DNA of 15,449 nt, from the NCBI GenBank assembly GCA_964481485.1, contig CAYZVM010000142.1, forward strand, positions 1 through 15,449, given 5' to 3'. The stretch is from M3007 sp964481485. Its GTDB lineage: Bacteria > Bacteroidota > Bacteroidia > Chitinophagales > Saprospiraceae. Shown piece after piece: positions 8,153-13,872 of the stretch. The stretch's first letter is position 1. Every line of letters begins with the position of its first letter. A program made the translations under genes and the position numbers. The notes beneath the pieces were generated by a model. It did no database searches. It was not told the origin of the DNA and saw only the letters and a list, made by a program, of their open reading frames with translations.

Positions 8153-8243
8153 TAAAGAGGCTGGTGGTATATGTCCATGTCGGATAAAAGCCCGCCACGG
8201 CACATAATCTCAATAGTTAACAACAAACCACGCTGCCGCCCAT

Positions 8244-10397
8244 TTACCGCCTCCCCCCGCCACACGGGGCCGCATCATCTATTTTTCCATTGCAGTCATT
8301 GTCCAATCCATCGCAGCGTTCCTCGGCACCGGGATACACCGTAGGGCTGTTGTCGTCGCAGTCGTCGTAATTAAGGTGCCCGTCGCCATCGCGGTCTTTG
8401 TAAAAATAGCCTTTGGCAAAATGGAAGGCCGCCGTGCCTACCTCGGTGCCAATGAGCCGACCGGGTATGTCGTCGAAAGGGGCATTGGTGCCAGCCCAAA
8501 CGCGCGACAGGCTGGCTTGGTCGGCGGCATCGCGGTAGGTGGCCCATTGCAGGGTGACATCCACGCTGGGGCCTTTTTCGATGCGCAGAAATTGGCTGTT
8601 GGCATTTATGGTGAACTCGCCCAGCCCGCCGGGGAAATACGCATCGCCCGTCAATAAAGTCAGTGCTTCCGCCGCCGCATGAGAAAAAGCAGCGTGCGCA
8701 GAAACAAACCCGGCAAAAGGTGGGGTAATGAACGTTTTGGGTTGGTAGGGATACCAGTTTTCGGCCAGCATCCAGCCCACCCCCGCCGTCTGGGCATCCG
8801 GGTCGGACACCGCCAACGGACCTTTCCAAGCATACAATTTGATTTTGCCAAGATGCTCATTTTGGGGACCGGCCAATGTGTCGCCTTGTTGCACGAGTTC
8901 AATCCGACCGGGTAAAAGCGGAATGCCCGCCGGGTGGTAAGAGGGTAGTTTAGCATCCGTGCTTTGGCCGCGAGTAGCCAAGTAGCGCAGTGCCGTGATG
9001 GGGCGCACGCCGTCGTACCAACCTTTAAGCCCCCAAGTTGCGATGGCGGCATCGTGCAGCGCGCCGCCGAGCAAGAAATAGGCTTTCACGTCCCATTCCA
9101 AGTCGCTCAGGAGGCGGCCTTTGCCGTTGAATTTTTTTATCAGCCCCGGTTGGTCGCTGACGTAGTGCAACAGGGCCAACCAATGCCCCGGCGGTGTTTC
9201 GGCATGGGGGCCTTCGGCCCAATATTGCACCGCTGCGCGGGTAAAATCGCCACGCGGCACCATTTGCGGCGTGTATAGTTGTCCGGTATGGGGATTGCGC
9301 TCATGCCCGGCACCGGGGTCGCGACCGGTTTGGAGGTCGTAAAAATCGCGCAGTTCCGCGAGGTTTTTGGGATACCGTTGCACATTGCCCATGCTCCGGG
9401 GCGACACATCCCACAGTGCGCCGTCGTTGGGGTCCAGCAAGGAAGACCACGCGGCCACCAAAGCAAAATTCCACATATAGTCCTGCGAAGTGCCGCTGCC
9501 TTTTGCGGTATCGAGTTGCGGCAAAAAGTCGTTGCCGGGGTCGAAATAGAGCCGATAATTGTGCCCGTCGCGACGACCAATTTTAGAATTTTGCTTATTC
9601 AGGGCAAAAGGTTTCACCTGCCCCCATGCCGGGCATTGGAAGTTTTGGGTGCCTGTGATGCGGCGGCCACTTTTATCAACAGAATCAATCAGGGTCGAAA
9701 GCGGTCGGCCGATACACCTGCATTCCAACATGGGATACCCATCGTGGTCAATGACGCGGTTCAACTTGAGGGGTTGCCAGCGGTTCGGCTTGTACAACAT
9801 TCCCGGCCCGGGTTCGGCCAAGTCCAAAGGCGGGTTTGCGGGCCGGTAGCTTGGATTCAGATAGTTGCCCCCTTCGTTTGCGCCGTCCTGATGCCCCATT
9901 TGCAAAATGCACTGCGCGAGATAATTGCCGAGAGCAGCGGGTGAGCCGGACGAATAGTTGGAAGAATTGTCGCGGAAATCGTACCCGTGCTTTTGCATGA
10001 TTTCCCGAAAACGGTACACCGCGCCAGCGCTTTGTGGAGAATATGAAAACCGAGAAGTCAGCAATCGGTAGGCCGCAAAACTCATCGCCTCTTTGCGAGC
10101 CGCCTCTACATCCGTGGGTTTTGGCACGCCCTTGCATGGGCATTCAAATCCTTCCACCGTTTTGCCAAGCAGGTAGGGTTGGGCCTCCTCGTCGTAGGCC
10201 GCCCAAGCATCGTACAGCGCCAAAGAAAAATGAAAAAGATTGCGGGCTTGCACAGCAGGGCGGGCAAGGTCTTCCTGCATGGTTTGGTGCAGGGCCTCGC
10301 TCCATTCACGCGCAATAGAGTGCTGAGCGGCCAGGTTTTGGAAAAAAAGGGCAAATAAGAGGAGCGCGGCGAATCGAACTTTGGGCAAGTGGCACAT
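8244..10397 (-). CDS. Secreted vanadium-haloperoxidase/PAP2-like protein with MopE-type C-terminal motif
   Basis: The 717-residue product starts with a signal peptide (MCHLPKVRFAALLLFALFFQ, to about residue 24). The helical N-terminal region (ARNLFHFSLALYDAWAAY) resembles vanadium chloroperoxidase relatives of the DUF6851 kind. Active-site motifs can be followed: KGWYDGVRP (Lys~458 to Arg~465, spacing K-x6-R-P), FVSAHAAF (Ser-Ala-His, ~568) and SRVWAGTNAPFDD (Arg~632), where the vanadate-binding or nucleophilic His is replaced by Asn~638. The C-terminus (about 666-717) is a calcium-type DRDGDG segment plus a MopE cysteine motif, GAEERCDGLDNDCNGKIDD. The longer frame starts at a TTG (10445) that overlaps a -7 promoter element, so the ATG at 10397 is preferred. 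With the His missing, peroxidase or phosphatase activity is uncertain; family assignment is fairly safe. Confidence 0.85.
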   Translation of the reverse strand: MCHLPKVRFAALLLFALFFQNLAAQHSIAREWSEALHQTMQEDLARPAVQARNLFHFSLALYDAWAAYDEEAQPYLLGKTVEGFECPCKGVPKPTDVEAARKEAMSFAAYRLLTSRFSYSPQSAGAVYRFREIMQKHGYDFRDNSSNYSSGSPAALGNYLAQCILQMGHQDGANEGGNYLNPSYRPANPPLDLAEPGPGMLYKPNRWQPLKLNRVIDHDGYPMLECRCIGRPLSTLIDSVDKSGRRITGTQNFQCPAWGQVKPFALNKQNSKIGRRDGHNYRLYFDPGNDFLPQLDTAKGSGTSQDYMWNFALVAAWSSLLDPNDGALWDVSPRSMGNVQRYPKNLAELRDFYDLQTGRDPGAGHERNPHTGQLYTPQMVPRGDFTRAAVQYWAEGPHAETPPGHWLALLHYVSDQPGLIKKFNGKGRLLSDLEWDVKAYFLLGGALHDAAIATWGLKGWYDGVRPITALRYLATRGQSTDAKLPSYHPAGIPLLPGRIELVQQGDTLAGPQNEHLGKIKLYAWKGPLAVSDPDAQTAGVGWMLAENWYPYQPKTFITPPFAGFVSAHAAFSHAAAEALTLLTGDAYFPGGLGEFTINANSQFLRIEKGPSVDVTLQWATYRDAADQASLSRVWAGTNAPFDDIPGRLIGTEVGTAAFHFAKGYFYKDRDGDGHLNYDDCDDNSPTVYPGAEERCDGLDNDCNGKIDDAAPCGGGRR

Positions 10398-10442
10398 AAC
10401 GCAAATGCAAACCGAGTTTAGAACAAGATGACGAAACCGGGT

Positions 10443-10450
10443 CAAAGGTA
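10443..10450 (-). promoter_or_regulatory. Candidate -7 element for the haloperoxidase-like gene
   Basis: On the minus strand TACCTTTG (10450-10443) matches TAnnTTTG exactly; no good TTTG lies 17-23 bases upstream. Transcription would begin near 10437, downstream of the alternative TTG start and upstream of the ATG at 10397, supporting the shorter protein. Confidence 0.45.
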
Positions 10451-10582
10451 TCTGTTTCCAACTTTTCGTTACCTTCGCCTCAAAGCCATCTACCCCTCTG
10501 TTTTCTGTACTTTCTATGGCGAAATCGCCGAGTTCGTACTTGCGGTGAATTTTTTTTCAAACAATATAAAATCAACATTTTT

Positions 10583-11194
10583 ATGAAAACAAACTTTCTC
10601 TCCCTCTGGCTTTCCGTGGCTATGCTCTGCGCTGCATGTGGCGGCGAAAAAAAAGAAAGCGCCCCTGCGGCAGATGCCAACCAACCGCCCGCCAATATGC
10701 AAGAGGCGATGCAACAGGCTGAAAAAGCCGTAAAAGATGCCCAGTTGCAGCAAGTAGAACCCGTCAATTTTCGTACCCTCCAAGAGTTGTTGCCCGCCAG
10801 CGCAGCCGGATTTGAGCGTACAAAAATGGGCGGCGAAACGGCGGGCGCTATGGGCCTCAAGTTCTCCAAAGCAGAAGGCAAATACAAAAACGCCGACGGC
10901 AAAAACCTCGATTTGGATATCATGGACACTGGCGGCCTCGGCATGAGTACTATGAGCATGGCGGCGTGGGCGACGGTGGATATTGACAAGGAGGACGACA
11001 ACGGGTATGAGCGCACCGGCACATTGGGCGGCTATAAAAGTTTTGAGAAATTCCGCAAAAACGGCTCGAGGAGCGAAATATCCCTGCTGGTCGAAAAACG
11101 TTTCATCGTCACGGCCAACTGCCGGGGCTGCGATATGGAAACCATGCGATCGGTGGTGCAGGCGGTGGATTTGGGCAAGTTAAAAAATCTGTGA
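10583..11194 (+). CDS. Lipoprotein of unknown function
   Basis: The 203-residue product begins with a lipoprotein signal peptide (MKTNFLSLWLSVAMLCAAC) with lipobox LCAAC-type cleavage before Cys19, followed by a flexible, Ala/Pro/Gln-rich linker (about 20-55). The remaining ~140 residues form one compact domain, with FRTLQELLPASAAGFERTK, GAMGLKFSKAEGKY, WATVDIDKEDDNGYERT and LLVEKRFIVTANCRGCDME as its recognisable segments. Similar lipoproteins occur in other Bacteroidota genomes, but I know no function. The residues after Cys19 (GGEKKE) do not decide inner or outer membrane placement. It is divergent from the haloperoxidase-like gene and followed, after a GC-rich palindrome, by dacB in the same direction. 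Confidence 0.85.
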   Translation: MKTNFLSLWLSVAMLCAACGGEKKESAPAADANQPPANMQEAMQQAEKAVKDAQLQQVEPVNFRTLQELLPASAAGFERTKMGGETAGAMGLKFSKAEGKYKNADGKNLDLDIMDTGGLGMSTMSMAAWATVDIDKEDDNGYERTGTLGGYKSFEKFRKNGSRSEISLLVEKRFIVTANCRGCDMETMRSVVQAVDLGKLKNL

Positions 11195-11203
11195 GGCCAT
11201 TTC

Positions 11204-11236
11204 ATTCGTGGCACGGCTCCGAGCCGTGCCACGAAT
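11204..11236. repeat. 33-nt near-perfect palindrome between lipoprotein and dacB genes
   Basis: ATTCGTGGCACGGCTC (11204-11219), one central C, and its exact reverse complement (11221-11236). It is GC-rich, has almost no loop and no following T run, which makes it unlike an ordinary terminator and like a REP-type dispersed palindrome. Reading through it yields a spurious peptide start (MARLRAVPR). Confidence 0.9.
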
Positions 11237-11268
11237 AAGTCGCATTATCTTTCCCCCAAAAACGAACG

Positions 11269-12648
11269 ATGCGCCCTTTTTCATTTTTCGGTTTTTCGGC
11301 CTTTTGCCTTTCCCCCTTTTACATTTTGCGGTTTTGCGGTTTTGCGGTTTTGCTGCTTCACCTTTCTTCTTGCGCCACCTCCCGCCTCGCCGAGCGCCGT
11401 TTTGCCAAAAAAATTCAAAAGGAGGTAGAACAATCGCCCGTTTTCAACCGCGCCTTCACGGGTTTCACCCTCCTCAACCCAACGACCGGAAAAACGCTCG
11501 CCGACGTGAACGGCGACAAATATTTCACCCCTGCCTCGAACACGAAAATTCTGACGCTGGCGACTTGTCTGGAGGTGCTGGGGGATTCGGTGCCGGGGAT
11601 TAGGTTGAGTGTCGAGAACAATGACTCCGTTTTTATTCCAACAGGCGACCCGACCTTTTTGCATCCGAAATTTCAGCCTTGGCAGCCGATTTTCAATTTT
11701 CTCAAATCTGTAAACAGAAAAGAAATCAAGGTGCTTGATATGTATTTTGAGGACAAGCCACTTGGTCGTGGCTGGGCTTGGGATGATGTTGATGAATATT
11801 ATTCTGCAGAAAAGTCTTCATGGCCAATTTATGGAAATACTAAAAGGATATTCAGGGTTTCAGGTGGAGAACTTCAAATCGAACCCACGTTTTGGAAAGG
11901 GTTTCTCGTAGAGAGGCCTTTGGTAATACGAGATTCAAAACTGCTTTTTCAAGACTATAACAATACAGTTTATCATCAGCCAATTCAAGATTTTGCTAAT
12001 GACTTTGAGGCTTGGTTGCCAATTAGGAATATTCCTGTTGTTCAACTTTTTGAAGACACGTTTCATCTTCAATTTGATTGGATGAAAGCACCGCCTCAAT
12101 ATGGCATGGCTGGCAAAGTTCTCTACTCCACTCCCCTCGACACCGTCCTCCGCCGCATGATGCACCAAAGCGACAACTTTATCGCCGAGCAAATGCTGCT
12201 CGTGTGCGCCGGGCAGAAATTCGACATTCTCCAACAAGACACGATGATAAAATGGATGCTCGACAGCGTGCTCACCTCGCTGCCGCAGCGCCCGCGTTGG
12301 GTGGATGGCTCAGGCCTTTCGCGCTACAATCTGATTTCGCCGCGCGACCTCGCGCAGCTGCTTTTGAAACTTTGGAAAGAGCAGCCGCACGAGTTTTTGT
12401 TGTCGCTTTTTCCGGCAGGCGGGGCGAGCGGCACGGTGGCAGATTGGTATAAAGGGAAAAATGGCGAGCCGTACGTTTTTGCGAAAACCGGCTCCATGAG
12501 TGGGGTGCATTGTCTGAGCGGTTATGTCGTCACCAAACGCGGCAAAATGTTGGTTTTCAGTTTCATGCACAACAATTTTGTCGGAAGCAACCAGGCTTGG
12601 AAAGAAGAAATGCAGCGAATTTTGGAGATGATTTGGGGAAAATATTGA
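11269..12648 (+). CDS. dacB: PBP4-type D-alanyl-D-alanine carboxypeptidase/endopeptidase (S13 family)
   Basis: The enzyme trims or cross-link-cleaves peptidoglycan stem peptides in the periplasm. The 459-residue product has all three penicillin-binding motifs: SNTK (Ser90-Lys93, in FTPASNTKILT), SDN (Ser301-Asn303, in HQSDNFIAEQML) and KTG (406-408, in FAKTGSMSGVHCLSGY). An unusually Phe-rich leader ends in LSSC (Cys35), a plausible lipobox, so it may be a lipoprotein. Size is close to E. coli DacB (477). Two oddities: the leader is encoded by octamer repeats, and the region between the first two motifs (about residues 141-283) has markedly lower G+C than the rest. It lies downstream of the lipoprotein gene and converges on the histidine kinase gene. 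Confidence 0.93.
   Translation: MRPFSFFGFSAFCLSPFYILRFCGFAVLLLHLSSCATSRLAERRFAKKIQKEVEQSPVFNRAFTGFTLLNPTTGKTLADVNGDKYFTPASNTKILTLATCLEVLGDSVPGIRLSVENNDSVFIPTGDPTFLHPKFQPWQPIFNFLKSVNRKEIKVLDMYFEDKPLGRGWAWDDVDEYYSAEKSSWPIYGNTKRIFRVSGGELQIEPTFWKGFLVERPLVIRDSKLLFQDYNNTVYHQPIQDFANDFEAWLPIRNIPVVQLFEDTFHLQFDWMKAPPQYGMAGKVLYSTPLDTVLRRMMHQSDNFIAEQMLLVCAGQKFDILQQDTMIKWMLDSVLTSLPQRPRWVDGSGLSRYNLISPRDLAQLLLKLWKEQPHEFLLSLFPAGGASGTVADWYKGKNGEPYVFAKTGSMSGVHCLSGYVVTKRGKMLVFSFMHNNFVGSNQAWKEEMQRILEMIWGKY
11284..11355 (+). repeat. 8-nt tandem repeats in the dacB leader-peptide region
   Basis: Two copies of TTTTTCGG (11284-11299) are followed, after a short interruption, by three copies of TTTTGCGG (11324-11347) and a variant TTTTGCTG (11348-11355). 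The unit length of 8 is not a multiple of three, so a change in copy number would shift the reading frame of dacB. Confidence 0.75.
11690..12115 (+). other. Low-G+C block inside dacB
   Basis: By direct count, 11701-12120 holds 162 G+C in 420 bases (39%). The 60-base rows at 11461 and 12121 each hold 35 (58%) and the row at 12241 holds 37 (62%). The change is sharp at the right edge (about 12115) and codons switch from G/C-ending to A/T-ending. The reading frame is intact throughout. Boundaries are approximate. Confidence 0.75.
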
Positions 12649-12675
12649 CCAGGTGACCCAAAGTCGCCCGGTCAA
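12645..12675. terminator. Possible weak bidirectional terminator between dacB and the kinase gene
   Basis: TTGACCAGGTGAC (12645-12657) and GTCGCCCGGTCAA (12663-12675) form a 13-bp stem with one mismatch and one wobble around a 5-base loop. It lies in the 64-base convergent gap and overlaps the dacB stop. Only TTT follows on the plus strand and TATTTT on the minus strand, so termination strength is doubtful. Confidence 0.4.
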
Positions 12676-12712
12676 TTTGCTGGGTCGAACTTTCCGAAAG
12701 TTGCATTTGGGC

Positions 12713-13759
12713 CTATTCCTCCGCAAGATGGATTTGCAGCCCGGCTTTGAAAAAGCCATTTTCACGGACAGTGGTGAGCTCGTATTGGTCGGGATAAAGA
12801 AGGTCGAGTTGGCGTTGCACATTTTTGAGGCCAATGCCGTTGCTGTTGCCGTTGGTGGGCATTTCGTAGTCGCTGTCCACCGTGTTTTTTACCGAAAAAT
12901 TCAGAACATTGTCACGCAGGGAAATTTGGATATGGATTTCCACCTTGCCGGTGGTGCCGCCCGCGCCGTGTTTGAAGCTGTTTTCCACGAAAGGCAGGAG
13001 CAAAAGCGGCGCGATGGGCGTGAGCGGGTTGTCCATTTCTTCTTGATAATGAACACTCAGGCGCGTGTTGTAGCGCAGCTTTTCCAGCTCGATATAGTCC
13101 TGAATCACCTTCGCCTCTTCTCCGACCGCGATGCGCGGGGCGCGACATTCGTAGATAACGTAGCGCATGATTTTGGAAAGCATCATAATCGCGTCGGCGG
13201 TTTTGTCCGACTTTTTTCGCGCCAACACATAGAGGTTGTTGAGGGTGTTGAATAGGAAATGCGGGTTCGTCTGTGCCCGTAGGAAATTGAGTTCGCTCTG
13301 GAGCTTTTCCCGAATCAACTCTTGCTCGAATTCGAGGCTTTTGTAGTGCATCCGAATCAACTTGACCGCCACCGCCGCCGCGAGGGTGATGAAGAGGTCA
13401 AATACCGTGAGCAATGTCCCGTTGAAGGAAAAAATCTGGAGCGTTCGCCCCGGCTCAAAAATCGGAAAATATACCCACACGATTTCCATGCGGTATAAGA
13501 TGGTGGCGGCGATAAATGCCAACAGCAACAGACCAATCAGTTGCCAGATTTTGCTCCGTTCGAGGTAGAGTGGGATGACGAAATAAAAAACGAAGTAGGT
13601 AAAGGCAATTTTCACGGGGAGCGAAAATGCCTCACCAATCATCGCACTCTTGAGGTTTTCGTCTATGGGCGCGCCGCGCAATATGCAGGAAAGCCCAGCA
13701 TTGATGGGTATATAAACAAGCCAAAAAAGGACGTGCAGAGCGATTCGGGTCCAGTTCAT
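12713..13759 (-). CDS. LytS/YehU-type membrane sensor histidine kinase
   Basis: This sensor kinase, of the class that partners LytTR regulators, has 348 residues. Four hydrophobic segments (about 6-27, 45-66, 72-90 and 112-133) form a membrane anchor without a large external sensor domain. A short coiled-coil linker (KSLEFEQELIREKLQSELN) leads to the His_kinase domain with the phospho-acceptor His167 in QTNPHFLFNTLNN. The ATPase part has Asn260 in LPFVENSFKHG and the glycine-rich box GNSNGIGLKNVQRQLDLLY. No regulator gene adjoins it. It is downstream of the GH31 gene on the same strand, 113 bases away across a heptad repeat array, and could share that transcript. The signal it senses is unknown. 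Confidence 0.94.
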   Translation of the reverse strand: MNWTRIALHVLFWLVYIPINAGLSCILRGAPIDENLKSAMIGEAFSLPVKIAFTYFVFYFVIPLYLERSKIWQLIGLLLLAFIAATILYRMEIVWVYFPIFEPGRTLQIFSFNGTLLTVFDLFITLAAAVAVKLIRMHYKSLEFEQELIREKLQSELNFLRAQTNPHFLFNTLNNLYVLARKKSDKTADAIMMLSKIMRYVIYECRAPRIAVGEEAKVIQDYIELEKLRYNTRLSVHYQEEMDNPLTPIAPLLLLPFVENSFKHGAGGTTGKVEIHIQISLRDNVLNFSVKNTVDSDYEMPTNGNSNGIGLKNVQRQLDLLYPDQYELTTVRENGFFKAGLQIHLAEE

Positions 13760-13764
13760 TTTAG

Positions 13765-13871
13765 TGATTGGCTGATTGGTGATTGGTTCTTGGATGTCCT
13801 TTTTTTGGTGTCGAGTTTGATTTTAAAATATTGATAACCAGTAACTAACCTCCAGTCAACTAATCACCAAT
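13765..13871. repeat. Inverted array of ~7-nt repeats between GH31 and kinase genes (site C)
   Basis: Left arm: TGATTGG at 13765, 13773 and 13780 and TTCTTGG at 13787, spaced 8, 7 and 7 bases. Right arm (about 13836-13871), read on the minus strand, is a degenerate series of similar units beginning ATTGGTG, ATTAGTT. ATTGGTGATTGG (13775-13786) pairs with CTAATCACCAAT (13860-13871) at 11 of 12 positions. It is more degenerate than sites A and B but has the same layout. Confidence 0.7.
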
Positions 13872-13872
13872 T

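Noticed and set aside
9279..9944. 221-codon open frame on the plus strand inside the haloperoxidase-like gene
   Set aside because: Antisense shadow without a recognisable domain; the minus-strand protein has signal peptide, active-site motifs and MopE tail.
10398..10445. TTG start adding 16 residues to the haloperoxidase-like protein
   Set aside because: The TTG overlaps a -7 promoter element and the extension would precede a normal signal peptide starting at the ATG at 10397.
11208..11603. 131-codon plus-strand frame starting MARLRAVPR
   Set aside because: It begins inside the 33-nt palindrome and overlaps dacB in another frame; such starts are an artefact of the palindrome.
12653..13255. 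200-codon plus-strand frame opposite the histidine kinase
   Set aside because: It overlaps the conserved kinase core and its translation looks like reversed kinase codons.
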